DNA of 60,909 nucleotides. Origin: Kiritimatiellia bacterium. Lineage in GTDB: Bacteria > Verrucomicrobiota > Kiritimatiellia > CAIQIC01 > Lenti-01. The translations under genes and the position numbers were made by a program. The notes under the pieces are model-generated. The model worked only from the letters and a program-made list of their open reading frames with translations. It did no database searches and was not told where the DNA came from. The stretch lies in assembly GCA_017540905.1 (NCBI GenBank), contig JAFYAC010000026.1:1-60909 (forward strand). The letters are read 5' to 3'. Numbering within the stretch: position 1 is the first letter of the stretch; the number at the start of each line of letters is the position of its first letter. This document shows, one piece after another, positions 33,088-41,798 of the stretch.

Positions 33088-34134
33088 TCAGGCGTGCGGG
33101 GAGTGGCAGACGCGGCGGAAGACGTTGGAGCAGCGGCCGCAGCGGGTGCAGTCGGCGGCGCAGGTGGCGCCGATGCCGGAGGTGGCCCAGTCGGGGGGGA
33201 AGAGTTTGTTGTCGACGACCAGCGGGGCGAAGGCCGCCGAATGGTCGGGGTCCATCAGTTCGGGGAGGTTGCCGTCGAAGGAATAGGCGGCGTAGGCGCG
33301 GAGGATTTCGACCGGGCGCGGGTGGCGGCGGGTCGCCAGCTTGAAGAGCGATATGCCCGCCTCTTCCCAGAGGGGGACGTCTTCCGGGCGGATCCACGTC
33401 GCGCGGAGGAAATCCTCCAGGGCGTCCCCGCCGGCGGCGTAGTGGGTCTTGCAGCGGAAGAAGGAGAAACCATATTCATCCGCCGCCGCACGGTCCTGCG
33501 GGCGGCGGCCGTCGCCGTGCCCGTGGAGGTTGTCGTGGAACGTCTGGAACGGGCATTCGCGGAGGCAGCCGCTGTTGACCTGCATGCCGACGGTCTTGCC
33601 GTTCGCGCGCGCCCAGTCCGCCATCCGCGCCGCGTAGGCGAGGTCGCGCTGGCGTTCGCGGGAGAGGTAGAACTCGTCGAACAGGTCCGCCGCGTAGCCG
33701 AAGCCCACAGAGCCGTGGATGCGCATGTTCACCGAGGCCCGGATGCGCACCGCCGGGTACTTCACCCGCAACACGCGCGCGATGAACGGGGAGGTCGTCG
33801 TCACCGTGTCCGGGAAAAGCCCCTCGGCCTCCATCTCGCCGAGCATGCGCGAGACGAAATCCGCGAGGTCGGTGCTGATGGCTTCGTCGCCGTAGCAGTT
33901 GGCGTTGAACAGCGCGTCGAGGCGGACGCCGTTCGCGCGCGCCCAGCGCAGGTCGGAGACGAGCCGCGCGCGGACCTCGGGGGTGAACTCCGGCGCCGGA
34001 CGGCAGGAGAGCACGCCCGGCCAGGCGAAGAACACCTCGGCGATGCGCGGCAGCAGGGGGGCGCACGCCTCGCGGAAGGGGGCGTTGTAGAAATGGCCGA
34101 CGGCCAAGTTCCGTTTCACGGCGGGTTCGTTCAT
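33088..34134 (-). CDS. Peptidase U32-like / UbiU-type protein
   Basis: A 348-residue protein with the (beta/alpha)8 pattern of the U32 group (COG0826). It opens with LAVGHFYNAPFREACAPLL; SVNMRIHGSVGFGYAADLFDEFYLSRERQRDL and LFKLATRRHPRPVEILRAYAAY are typical strands. Cysteines in CLRECPFQ, FRCKTH and CAADCTRCGRC could hold an iron-sulfur cluster, as in UbiU/UbiV and RlhA. Family members act in O2-independent hydroxylation of ubiquinone precursors or rRNA rather than as proteases. ATG 34134 is used with GAGGA 13 bases before it; the longer open frame upstream reads through a repeat. The gene lies between two copies of a palindromic element. Confidence 0.72.
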   Translation of the reverse strand: MNEPAVKRNLAVGHFYNAPFREACAPLLPRIAEVFFAWPGVLSCRPAPEFTPEVRARLVSDLRWARANGVRLDALFNANCYGDEAISTDLADFVSRMLGEMEAEGLFPDTVTTTSPFIARVLRVKYPAVRIRASVNMRIHGSVGFGYAADLFDEFYLSRERQRDLAYAARMADWARANGKTVGMQVNSGCLRECPFQTFHDNLHGHGDGRRPQDRAAADEYGFSFFRCKTHYAAGGDALEDFLRATWIRPEDVPLWEEAGISLFKLATRRHPRPVEILRAYAAYSFDGNLPELMDPDHSAAFAPLVVDNKLFPPDWATSGIGATCAADCTRCGRCSNVFRRVCHSPHA

Positions 34135-34233
34135 GGTTGCCTGTTCCTCGTTGTCTTCTCTACCGGATAAGCGTCCGCGTGTCACGTCCGGTTCGCTCGG
34201 ACGGGACGCCTTCGGCGGATGGATGGGGGGGGG
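34135..34233. other. Upstream region of the U32-like gene
   Basis: No promoter match was found. The GAGGA site for the minus-strand gene is at about 34147-34151. Confidence 0.4.
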
Positions 34234-34500
34234 ATGAATGCTGGCCAGACAAGCTCCGCCCGCCCATGGGGTGGCCGCGCCCGCACTCCTTTTTCCTATG
34301 CCTGCGGTGCAAAACACGGAGGGGAAGGAGGAAGGAGACACGGAGAGATTTTGGATGGAGTGTTTGTTGGAGGAGACTTCGCACCCGGAAAACGCCGGAC
34401 AAACACTTGAGAGGGCCGTTTTTGGAAGTGCGAAGCCCCTCCCGGAAAAATCTCCGTGTCTCCGTGCCTCCGTTCCCTCCGTGTTGGGCGCCGCAGGTTC
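34234..34500. repeat. Palindromic element, copy 2
   Basis: The core at 34313-34485 is closely similar to copy 1. The outer flanks (CAGACAAGCTCCGCCCGCCC on the left) are inverted relative to copy 1, while the inner segment GGAGGAGACTTCGCACCCG has the same direction in both. It ends about 80 bases before the decarboxylase ATG. Confidence 0.8.
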
Positions 34501-34578
34501 CTTCCCATGGGAAAATCTTGTGGAAAAGAGGAGGGTTTTCTGCCATGCTCCGCGGGAATCCGCCAGGGAAAAGACATC

Positions 34579-36756
34579 ATGCTGCAACCTCTACACGTCG
34601 TGTACCTCCACGCGCCGGCCGATGACGACGGCGCGGTCTTGCCGGAGATGGAATACGGGCTTTCGGACGCGTTCCGCGCGTTCTGCAAGGAGGCGTTCTC
34701 CAACGGCCACCCGCTGGATTTCCCGCGGCTGAAGCTGCTGGTGGTCCGTACGCCCCAGGAGTTGAGCGACCTGCTGTTCGACGTGGAGGACCGGCACCGG
34801 TTCGTGTCGGACGCGGCCCAGCACTGCTGCCTGTTCCTGTTCGACGACGCGCTGCCGGGGGCGGAGGGGGAGGCGGAGCGGCCGGTGCAGTCGCTGGAGG
34901 TGGACGGGATGCCGCTGGCGCGCTGGTTCCTGGCCTATTTCCCGGCGCTGCCGAAGGTGGTGCTGGAGCGGCCGGGCCGGGCGGAGGCGCCGCCGCCGAC
35001 CAGGCGGTGGACGGCGCGCCCGGCGGAGATGTTCCGGAATCCGGCGGCGCACCGGGAGAGGCTGGTGCGGCTGTTCCGGTCGTTCTGGCTGCCGCGCTTC
35101 TGGACGGCGCTGCGGGAGTACGTGTGCAACCGGGCGGGAAGCAACTGGCACACGCCGGGCCACAACGGGGGGCGCGCGTTCGACGATTCGCCGTTCCTCC
35201 GGGGGTTCCACGACGCGTTCGGGGACATGTCGTTCCGGGCGGACCTGTCGGTGTCGGTGGAGCGGCTGGGGGATTTGTCGTCGCCGGAAGGCCCGGCGCC
35301 GCTGGCGGAGGCGCAGCGGCTGGCGTCGGAGATCTTCGGTTCGGCGCAGACGGCGTTCATCACGAACGGGACGAGCACGTCGAACAAGGCGATGCTGATG
35401 ACGCTGCTGCGCCCGGGGGAGACGGTGCTGCTGGACCGCAACTGCCACAAGTCGGTGCACCACGCGGTGGTGCTGTCGGGGGCGGTGCCGCGGTACCTGC
35501 CGGCGCGCTACAACGCGCGCTACGGGGTGTGGGGGCCGGTGGCGCTGGAGGACATCCGCGCGGAGCTGGAGCGCCCGGCGGGGGCGTCGGGGCCGCCGCG
35601 GCTGCTGGTGCTGACGACGTGCACGTACGAGGGGGTGCTGTACCCGGCGTGGGAGGTGGCGCGGCTGTGCGAGGAACAGGGCGTGCTGTTCTACGCGGAC
35701 GAGGCGTGGGCGCCGTACCTGGCGTTCCACCCGTTCTACACCTGGGAGGGGCCGGACGGGGCGCCCTCCCGCTACGCGGCGGTCAACGAGCTGCGCGGCG
35801 CGCACTTCGCGGTGCAGTCGACGCACAAGGCGCTGGCGGCGTTCTCGCAGGCGTCGATGATCCACGTCTCGACGCGCTTCCGGGCGCTGCTGGACGACGA
35901 GTCGTTGCGGCAGTTCCGCTGGCTGCGCAAGCGGTTCGCGCTGCACGGGCGCGGGTCGTTCGAGAAGTTCCTGCACGACCTGCACGAGGTGCTGCGCTAC
36001 TGGCACTCGACTTCGCCGCACTACCCGATGCTCGCCACGCTGGACACGGCGGGGGTGCACATGCGGCTCGAAGGGCTTTCGCTGCTGGAGGACCGCCTGC
36101 ACTGGGTGGCGGCCTTCAAGCGGCGCGTCGCGGACATGGCGGGGCTGCCGGAGGCGGATTGTTTTCCTTCGCTCGCGGAAATCGCGGGTCCGGGTCCGGA
36201 CTGGGAGGGGCAGGGCTACCTGCACGACCCGCTGAAGCTGTTGCTCTCGTTCCGCACCCCGGAGGCGCGGGAACGTTTCGAGCGGGCGCTGCTGCGGGCG
36301 CGCATCCAGTGGGAGAAGGCGTCGCCGGCGACGTTGCTGTTCCTGGTGACGGCGGGCACGGTGGAGGAGCACTTCGAGTATCTCTACCGCGTGTGCCGCG
36401 AGCATGCGGAGTGCATCGGGCGGCCGGAGCGGGAGTGCCGGATTCCCTCGATCCCGGCCGCGATCGACGAGCAGGTCTCGGTGCTCCCCCGCGACGCGGC
36501 GCTGTGCGACGGGGAGCTGGTCCCGCTGGCGGAGAGCGAGGGGCGCGTCTGCGGGCAGCTGATCGTGCCGTATCCGCCGGGCATCCCGGTGCTGCTGCCG
36601 GGGCTGCGCATCACGCGGCCGATGATCGACCTGCTGATGGACGTGGTGGCGACGGAAGGCCCCGCCGCGGTGCACGGGCTGTTCGTGCGCGGGAAGTCGC
36701 TGATGGTCGAGGTGCTCGCCCGGGACGAGGAGTCGCGGGTGGCGCGGATTCCGTGA
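34579..36756 (+). CDS. Orn/Lys/Arg decarboxylase (PLP fold type I)
   Basis: A 725-residue decarboxylase of the AdiA/CadA/SpeF group. Residues 1-130 are the N-terminal wing domain. The PLP domain contains NWHTPGHNGGRAF (His191), FITNGTSTSNKAMLM, YADEAWAPYLAFHPFY and the Schiff-base lysine 417 in QSTHKALAAFSQASM. The C-terminal domain runs from about 590. Length fits the inducible acid-resistance enzymes (715-755) rather than the 480-residue Firmicutes type. Substrate choice between arginine, lysine and ornithine cannot be read reliably. It would make polyamine precursors or consume protons. ATG 34579 is used with AGGGAAA upstream; the longer frame runs into a repeat. No antiporter gene adjoins it. 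Confidence 0.9.
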   Translation: MLQPLHVVYLHAPADDDGAVLPEMEYGLSDAFRAFCKEAFSNGHPLDFPRLKLLVVRTPQELSDLLFDVEDRHRFVSDAAQHCCLFLFDDALPGAEGEAERPVQSLEVDGMPLARWFLAYFPALPKVVLERPGRAEAPPPTRRWTARPAEMFRNPAAHRERLVRLFRSFWLPRFWTALREYVCNRAGSNWHTPGHNGGRAFDDSPFLRGFHDAFGDMSFRADLSVSVERLGDLSSPEGPAPLAEAQRLASEIFGSAQTAFITNGTSTSNKAMLMTLLRPGETVLLDRNCHKSVHHAVVLSGAVPRYLPARYNARYGVWGPVALEDIRAELERPAGASGPPRLLVLTTCTYEGVLYPAWEVARLCEEQGVLFYADEAWAPYLAFHPFYTWEGPDGAPSRYAAVNELRGAHFAVQSTHKALAAFSQASMIHVSTRFRALLDDESLRQFRWLRKRFALHGRGSFEKFLHDLHEVLRYWHSTSPHYPMLATLDTAGVHMRLEGLSLLEDRLHWVAAFKRRVADMAGLPEADCFPSLAEIAGPGPDWEGQGYLHDPLKLLLSFRTPEARERFERALLRARIQWEKASPATLLFLVTAGTVEEHFEYLYRVCREHAECIGRPERECRIPSIPAAIDEQVSVLPRDAALCDGELVPLAESEGRVCGQLIVPYPPGIPVLLPGLRITRPMIDLLMDVVATEGPAAVHGLFVRGKSLMVEVLARDEESRVARIP

Positions 36757-36797
36757 CGGGGGACGGGGGGCTGCGGCGGCGGGGGGCGGGGGCGGCG

Positions 36798-38441
36798 TCA
36801 GGGCTCGGCGGGGGAGGTGTCGAGGTCGAGGTGGTGGCGCTGGAGGAGGGTGCCTTCGGCGAGGGAGAGGGCGGAGGCGAGGCGGAGGTAGTCGGTCAGG
36901 GCCGCGATCTCGGATTGGCGGGCCGTGGTCAGGTCGCGCTGGAGCTGGAGGACGACGAAGGGGGTGGATTGGCCGCTGTCGAGTTTCTTCTGTTCGGCGG
37001 AAAGGGCGTCTTCGGCGCAGGCGCGGGCTTCGCGGGTCGCCGCGATCTTTTCCCAGCCGGTGTCGAGGGCGGCGGTGGCGTTCTCGACTTCGACCAGGGC
37101 GTTTTCTTCGAGGCGGCGCAGTTCCAGGCGCATGCGTTCGGCGTTGGCCAGGGCCTGGCGGTGGGCGGCGGAGGCGGCGCGGTTGCCGAGGGGGATGGTG
37201 AAGGTCAGGCCGGCGGTCCAGTAGGGTTCGTCGGCGGAGGCGAGCTGGGAGAAGGCGTCGGGGTAGGTGTCTTCGTCGGAGGCGGCGACTCCGGCGCCGA
37301 GGACGAGGTCGAGGGAGGGGAGCGTCTGGTTGCGCCGGTAGTCGACTTCGATGCCCTGCCGGACGAGGGCGAGCCGCTGGGCGCGGATGTCGGGGCGCAG
37401 GTCGAGGGCGAGGTCGCCGGAGGCGGCGGGGTCGGTGGGGACGCGCGCGGGGTCGAGGGTGTAGCGGGCGTCGATGCGCAGGTTGCGGACGGTGCGCTGG
37501 TCGGCGAAGACGAGGGATTTCAGGTCGTTGTGGGCGACGGCGGCGGCGCGGTGGGCGTCGGAGAGTTCGGCGCGGGCGGTGGCGGCCTGGGAGGCGGCTT
37601 GCCGGGCGTCGAGGGCGAAGGCGGTGCCGACGGAGACCTTGCGTTCGGTGTCGGCGGCGAGCTGCTCGGCGAGGGCGAGGGCTTTTTCGCGGACGGCGAT
37701 GGTTTCGCGGGCCTGGATGAGGGCATAGAAGGCGGCTTCGACGGCGGCGACGGTGGATTGGATTTTTTGTTCGAGGGCGAGGGCGGCTTCGTCGGAGAGG
37801 GTTTTGGCGGTGGCGATGCGGTAGTGGGTGGCCGGGGTCTTGAATCCGCGGAGGAGGGGTTGGGTGAGGGTGAGTCCGGCGGAGGCGGTGGTGGTGTCGA
37901 AGGGGTTGTTGGCGCGGGTGCCGGAGGAGTCGCCGGCGCGGGCGGAGAGGTCGTAGGAGAGGCCGTGGAAGGAGGTGTCGCCCTGGATGCCGGCGGAAAA
38001 GGCGTTTTCGTCGGTCTCGGTGCGGGTGGTGGAGAGGACGCCTTCGGAGGTGCCCGCGGCGGTGCCTTCGGTTTCGGTGCGGGAGCGCTTGGCGCCGAGG
38101 GCCAGGGAGGGGTCGTAGGCGCCGGACGCGCCTTCGGCGTCGATGGCCGCGGCGGTGCGGGTCAGGCGCTGGATGCGGAGGTCGAGGTTGTGCTCGAGGG
38201 CGAGGGCGATGCAGTCATCGAGCGCCATGGGGCGCTCGACGACTGCAGTGACGAGTGACGACTGACGAGTGACGAGAGAATCGGTGGAATCGATGGAATC
38301 GATTGAATCGATTGAATCGATGGGGTCGCCGGCGAGCGCGGGGAGGGCGAGGCAGGCGGCGAGGAGGGCGGGGAGGAACCGCGGGCGGGACGCCCGCGCC
38401 CCCAGCGGGGAGGTGGTATGAGGATTTTTCATTTTATTCAT
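36798..38441 (-). CDS. TolC-family outer membrane efflux protein
   Basis: A 547-residue outer membrane channel. A signal peptide (FLPALLAACLALPALAG) is followed by two outer membrane efflux repeats: ALDDCIALALEHNLDLRIQ with TLTQPLLRGF, and LALDLRPDIRAQRLAL with GLTFTIPLGN. Coiled-coil helices lie between. Just after the signal peptide, residues 40-65 are a low-complexity insert encoded by two microsatellites (IDSIDSIDSIDSTDS and SLVTRQSSLVT), in frame and not part of the family. The start overlaps the end of the permease gene by eight bases, so this is the last gene of the MacA/MacB-type operon. Confidence 0.9.
   Translation of the reverse strand: MNKMKNPHTTSPLGARASRPRFLPALLAACLALPALAGDPIDSIDSIDSIDSTDSLVTRQSSLVTAVVERPMALDDCIALALEHNLDLRIQRLTRTAAAIDAEGASGAYDPSLALGAKRSRTETEGTAAGTSEGVLSTTRTETDENAFSAGIQGDTSFHGLSYDLSARAGDSSGTRANNPFDTTTASAGLTLTQPLLRGFKTPATHYRIATAKTLSDEAALALEQKIQSTVAAVEAAFYALIQARETIAVREKALALAEQLAADTERKVSVGTAFALDARQAASQAATARAELSDAHRAAAVAHNDLKSLVFADQRTVRNLRIDARYTLDPARVPTDPAASGDLALDLRPDIRAQRLALVRQGIEVDYRRNQTLPSLDLVLGAGVAASDEDTYPDAFSQLASADEPYWTAGLTFTIPLGNRAASAAHRQALANAERMRLELRRLEENALVEVENATAALDTGWEKIAATREARACAEDALSAEQKKLDSGQSTPFVVLQLQRDLTTARQSEIAALTDYLRLASALSLAEGTLLQRHHLDLDTSPAEP
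38236..38325. repeat. Two in-frame microsatellites inside the TolC gene
   Basis: GACGAGTGAC-type repeats (38236-38277) and a nine-base ATCGATTGA-type repeat (38279-38325) encode the region after the signal peptide. The first unit also occurs at 46477-46509, at the signal peptide of the PqiC-like gene. Confidence 0.8.
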
Positions 38442-39654
38442 AACGGAGGGCTTCGATGGGGTCGAGGGAGGCGGCCTTTCGGGCGGGGTACCAGCCGAAG
38501 AAGATGCCGATGGCGGCGCTGAAGAGGAAGGAAAGGGCGATGGATTTGGCGGATACGAGGGTCGCCCAGCCGAATTTGATGGATACGATCTTGGCGGCGG
38601 CGCATCCGGCCGCGATGCCGATGACGCCGCCGCCGATCCCCAGCACGACGGCCTCGACCAGGAATTGCAGCAGGATGTCGCTCCCGCGCGCCCCCACCGC
38701 CATGCGCAGGCCGATCTCGCGGGTGCGCTCGGTGACGCTCACGAGCATGATGTTCATGATGCCGATCCCCCCCACCAGCAGCGACACGCCCGCGATGGCG
38801 CCGAGCAGGACGGTCATGGTGGAGGCGGTGGAGGTGGCCATTTCGACCATGTCCTGCTGGTTGCGGATGGTGAAGTCGTCCTCCTTGCCCTCCCGGATGC
38901 GGTGGCGCTCGCGCAGGAGGGCCGTGAGCTGCGCGATGACGTCCTGCGCGCGGTCGGCGCTCTCGGCCTGCACGGTGATGGACCGGAAGGAGGTCCCGCC
39001 GGTCAGCCGCACCATCGCGGAGGTCCACGGGACGAGGATCATGTCGTCCTGGTCGTCGCCCATCATGTTGGCGCCCTTGGGACGGAGGACGGCGACGACT
39101 TCGTAGGGGGCGTTCTTGATGCGGACGATCTGCCCGACCGCCCCCGCCGCGGAGCCGAAGAGGTTGGACGCGACGGTGTTGCCCAGGATGGCCACCTTGG
39201 CCGCGCGCGCGACGTCGGTGGCCGTGAAGGGGGTCCCTTCGGCGACGGTCCAGGCGCGGATGGCGACGTAGTCTTCGCTGACGCCGTACACGGTGGTGGA
39301 GACGTTGTCGGCGCCGGCGGTGGCCTGGGCGGTGCCGCGCAGCTCGGGGGTCGCGCCGGTGATGCCGGTGATTTCGGAGCGGATGGCGGCGTAGTCTTTC
39401 TTGGTCAGGGTCGGGGCGCTCCCCCAGCCCATGTGGACGCGTCCGGAACGGGCGGCGCCGGAGAAGACCATGAGCATGTTCTGGCCCATCTGGGCGATGG
39501 AGTTGGCGACCTGCGCCTTGGCGCCGACGCCGATGGCGACCATGGCGATGACGGCGCCGACGCCGATGATGATGCCGAGCATCGTCAGCCCCGTGCGCAG
39601 CGGGTTGCGGCGGAGGGCGCGCAGGGCCATGGTCCAGGTGGCGGTGAATTTCAT
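38434..39654 (-). CDS. MacB-type ABC transporter permease
   Basis: A 406-residue permease of the MacB/FtsX-like superfamily. The N-terminal helix LRTGLTMLGIIIGVGAVIAMVAIGVGA is followed by a large periplasmic MacB_PCD domain (about 50-265) and three C-terminal helices containing LLVGGIGIMNIMLVSVTERTREIGLRMAVGA, the family hallmark. The ATPase is a separate gene 3 kb upstream; with it, MacA and TolC it would form a tripartite efflux machine for antibiotics, siderophores or lipopeptides. Its ATG overlaps the stop of the AbiEii-like gene (ATGA), so it appears to be translated by coupling to that gene. Confidence 0.92.
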   Translation of the reverse strand: MKFTATWTMALRALRRNPLRTGLTMLGIIIGVGAVIAMVAIGVGAKAQVANSIAQMGQNMLMVFSGAARSGRVHMGWGSAPTLTKKDYAAIRSEITGITGATPELRGTAQATAGADNVSTTVYGVSEDYVAIRAWTVAEGTPFTATDVARAAKVAILGNTVASNLFGSAAGAVGQIVRIKNAPYEVVAVLRPKGANMMGDDQDDMILVPWTSAMVRLTGGTSFRSITVQAESADRAQDVIAQLTALLRERHRIREGKEDDFTIRNQQDMVEMATSTASTMTVLLGAIAGVSLLVGGIGIMNIMLVSVTERTREIGLRMAVGARGSDILLQFLVEAVVLGIGGGVIGIAAGCAAAKIVSIKFGWATLVSAKSIALSFLFSAAIGIFFGWYPARKAASLDPIEALRYE

Positions 39655-40469
39655 GGGGAGGGCCTCATTTCAGGAGTGAAATCGGGGGACAGGGTTCGGA
39701 GAAAGAGGGGGAAGTCGGTGACGCGGGAGGCCGTTTCGCGGCGGAACAGCAGGTGTTCGACATCGCGGCGCTTGAGGGAGAGGTCGGTCGCGGCGGCTTT
39801 GCGGGCCAGAGCGTCGAGGACGGCGGGCAGGGTGTCGAGTCCGGGGTGCTTGCGGGCCAGGAAGGCGCAATCGGGCGCGGTGCGCTGCAGGAGGAAGACG
39901 GCGTCGTAGAAGTCGCGTCCCTTGGCGCGGGAAAGGAGGGCGGAGAGCTTCATGGCGCACAGGACGGGCGCCGGCGGAACGGGCACCGGGAAGAAGAAGC
40001 CGCAGTGGTTCACGGCGGCGGTGGCGCGGGGATAGGGGACGCCCTGGTCCTGGGCCTCGATCTTCATCATGAAACGTTCTTCGGGAAAGGCGGACAGCCC
40101 GCAGTCCTTGAGGAAGCCGGGGAAGAGGATGCTGCGGCGGTAGGCGGAAAGGCGGGCGGATTCGGCGGCCTTCGCCGTGGCCGGGAGGCCGTTGCGGACG
40201 AGATGCCGGACAAGGGCGTCGGTGAACGCCGCGAAGTCTTCCGGGGGGAAATCCTTGCAGTCGAAGTCCAAATCTTCGGAAAACCGGTCGATTCCCGAGA
40301 CGAGGCGCAGGTTGGTGCCGCCGATGAAGGCCAGTCTGGAGGCCCACGGGCTCCGGGCGATCCATTCGAGGGCCAGGCACTCGACGTATTCCTTGAGGAT
40401 GTGCTTGCGGAAGGCGGGGCCCCGCAGGGGCGCAGGGAAAAATCCGGCGATGGAATCGAGGTCGATCAC
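39651..40469 (-). CDS. AbiEii-family nucleotidyltransferase toxin
   Basis: A 272-residue DNA polymerase beta-like nucleotidyltransferase of the AbiEii/COG2253 group. FIGGTNLRLVSGIDRFSEDLDFD (residues 48-70) has the GG and the metal-binding Asp66/Asp68; KGRDFYDAVFLL is the conserved downstream motif. Characterised relatives (AbiEii, MenT) stop growth by adding nucleotides to tRNA and give phage defence or act as toxin-antitoxin toxins. The start is a GTG overlapping the upstream stop (GTGA). The gene stop overlaps the permease ATG. All catalytic residues I can identify are kept, so it should be active. Confidence 0.86.
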   Translation of the reverse strand: MIDLDSIAGFFPAPLRGPAFRKHILKEYVECLALEWIARSPWASRLAFIGGTNLRLVSGIDRFSEDLDFDCKDFPPEDFAAFTDALVRHLVRNGLPATAKAAESARLSAYRRSILFPGFLKDCGLSAFPEERFMMKIEAQDQGVPYPRATAAVNHCGFFFPVPVPPAPVLCAMKLSALLSRAKGRDFYDAVFLLQRTAPDCAFLARKHPGLDTLPAVLDALARKAAATDLSLKRRDVEHLLFRRETASRVTDFPLFLRTLSPDFTPEMRPSP

Positions 40470-41083
40470 GGGAGGACCACCTTGCGTACGAGGGCGAGTC
40501 GGCGGGAGAGGGCGGCGGAGCCGAACCGGGCGGCCGTGCGTTCGAGGGTGCCGGACGCGAAAAGGCCGGAAAGGATGTCGGCATCGAGGCGGAGCGCTTC
40601 GATGTCGTCCGGCGTGGAGAGTCCCGGGTTGAGATGCAGGAAGTCGCAGAGGGCCTTCTCGGGCGACGCGGCAAAGGCGTGGAGGCCGCCGGGAAGGGAG
40701 GCGGGGGCGTAGCCGAACATCAGGGAGGGCTTGAGGGTGCGGTAGGTGAATTGCCCGAAGGCGTTTTCGAAGTATGCGGTCTTGAGGGAGGTGCAGGAGA
40801 CGAGCTGGACGACGCTTTCGGGGATCAGGCCGCAGCGGGACATCACGGTTTCGCAGGAGAGGTAGCTCGGCGAATAGATGCGCCCGGCCAGATGGTCGGA
40901 AATGCCGGGAATGCCGGCGGCGTCGGCAAAGGCGTACCAGCCCCGGCGGAGACGCCGCAGATAGCCGTGGGCAATCCATTCGCGGTAGTTGCCGCGGTCG
41001 AATCCCGGGAAAGCCGCCCGGACTTCTCCGCCCGAAAAACAGGCGAAGCACCGGAAGCGTTCGCGGAAGCGCTGGAAAGTCAT
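40466..41083 (-). CDS. AbiEi-like antitoxin
   Basis: A 205-residue protein in the cognate position of AbiEi antitoxins. The N-terminal part (FSGGEVRAAFPGFDRGNYREWIAHGYLRRLRRGWYAFAD) has the winged-helix pattern of these regulators, which bind inverted repeats before their operon. The middle segment SPSYLSCETVMSRCGLIPESV is the AbiEi C-terminal-domain pattern. ATG 41083 is preferred; an in-frame ATG nine codons earlier (41110) is possible, and neither has a good ribosome binding site. The pair is cotranscribed with the flanking efflux genes unless a hidden promoter exists in the 270-base gap before it. Confidence 0.78.
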   Translation of the reverse strand: MTFQRFRERFRCFACFSGGEVRAAFPGFDRGNYREWIAHGYLRRLRRGWYAFADAAGIPGISDHLAGRIYSPSYLSCETVMSRCGLIPESVVQLVSCTSLKTAYFENAFGQFTYRTLKPSLMFGYAPASLPGGLHAFAASPEKALCDFLHLNPGLSTPDDIEALRLDADILSGLFASGTLERTAARFGSAALSRRLALVRKVVLP

Positions 41084-41354
41084 TCTCAAAACGGGGGAAG
41101 TTTCACGCATTTCGGAAACAAGTCAAGTTCAACCGCGCCGCGCCTGCGGCGCGAGCGACAAGTGAAAAGTGGCAAGTGACAAGTTGCGGTGCGTCCTGCG
41201 GGCGCGGACGTGAAAGGGAACGGGCGCGGCTGGAAGCCGCACCCCCCAGGGAAGCGGACGGGAAAGCGGGAGGGATGGGGACGGCACCTGGGAGGTGCGG
41301 CATCCTGCCGCGCCGCTGCGCACGGGGGGGAGGCTGGAGGGCGTGGGGGCTTGT
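41084..41354. other. Junction region with decayed repeats before the AbiE pair
   Basis: A 271-base gap. It contains GACAAGTGAAAAGTGGCAAG-type microsatellite sequence (41157-41185), fragments of the 14.4 kb palindrome family (41220-41320) and a GCGCCGCGCCTGCGGCGCG hairpin near 41138. A 90-codon frame (41086-41358) starts with an ATGA overlap like those of the two genes upstream but runs through repeats and has no protein-like composition; it may be the relic start of a lost gene. Confidence 0.5.
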
Positions 41355-41798
41355 TCATGGGGTACCTTCGGGGTGCGGACGGAAAGTGATTTTTTCCACG
41401 ATTCTCGGGCCGGGGAATCCGGGGGCGTCGGGATGGGGTTCGGCGAATTCCAGTTTCCCGTCGGGGTGGACCACGAAGAAAACCCGGTCCAAATCGATGC
41501 GTTGCCCGTCCCGGTGGTAAAAGGCTCCCCCGTCATGGCGGCCGATGCAGTATCCGGCCCTGACGACCGACAGCACGGCGCCGGGCGGCACGATTTCATG
41601 GCCATCGGGGGACACCAGGGAAGACAATTCGCCGTCGCCGCAGTAGAAGCGATAGCCTCCGTGCAGGGGAATCCCGTAATTGTCCGGCCGGAACGGGGTC
41701 CGGGACTCCCCGGAATTGCGCGAGCATGCACACGTTGCGGCAAGGGCGGAGAGGACAAGGGCCAGTGCAAGGAGGGTGGACGGGAAACGGTGCTTCAT
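41355..41798 (-). CDS. Small lipoprotein of unknown function
   Basis: A 147-residue protein that I do not recognise. The signal LLALALVLSALAATC ends in a lipobox-like LAATC, so a lipoprotein is likely. The mature part is rich in Gly, Pro, Asp and aromatic residues (GIPLHGGYRFYCGDGELSSLVSPDGHEI), beta-like and without repeats. It ends in PEGTP, as does the gene before it, and its ATG overlaps that gene's stop. Position inside the efflux operon suggests an envelope accessory role, which is inference only. Confidence 0.65.
   Translation of the reverse strand: MKHRFPSTLLALALVLSALAATCACSRNSGESRTPFRPDNYGIPLHGGYRFYCGDGELSSLVSPDGHEIVPPGAVLSVVRAGYCIGRHDGGAFYHRDGQRIDLDRVFFVVHPDGKLEFAEPHPDAPGFPGPRIVEKITFRPHPEGTP

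Noticed and set aside
32508-33286. Several 60-270-residue frames in the repeat region
   Set aside because: All read through palindromic elements, overlap each other on both strands, and show no domain or ribosome binding site.
34456-34578. 41-residue N-terminal extension of the decarboxylase
   Set aside because: The codons lie in a palindromic repeat element; ATG 34579 has AGGGAAA upstream.
34135-34587. N-terminal extension of the U32-like protein
   Set aside because: It is read from the palindromic element copy 2; MNEPAVKRNL at 34134 is the natural start.
39651-40469. AbiEii as a decayed toxin
   Set aside because: The GG motif, paired aspartates and KGRDFYD motif are intact and the frame is unbroken.
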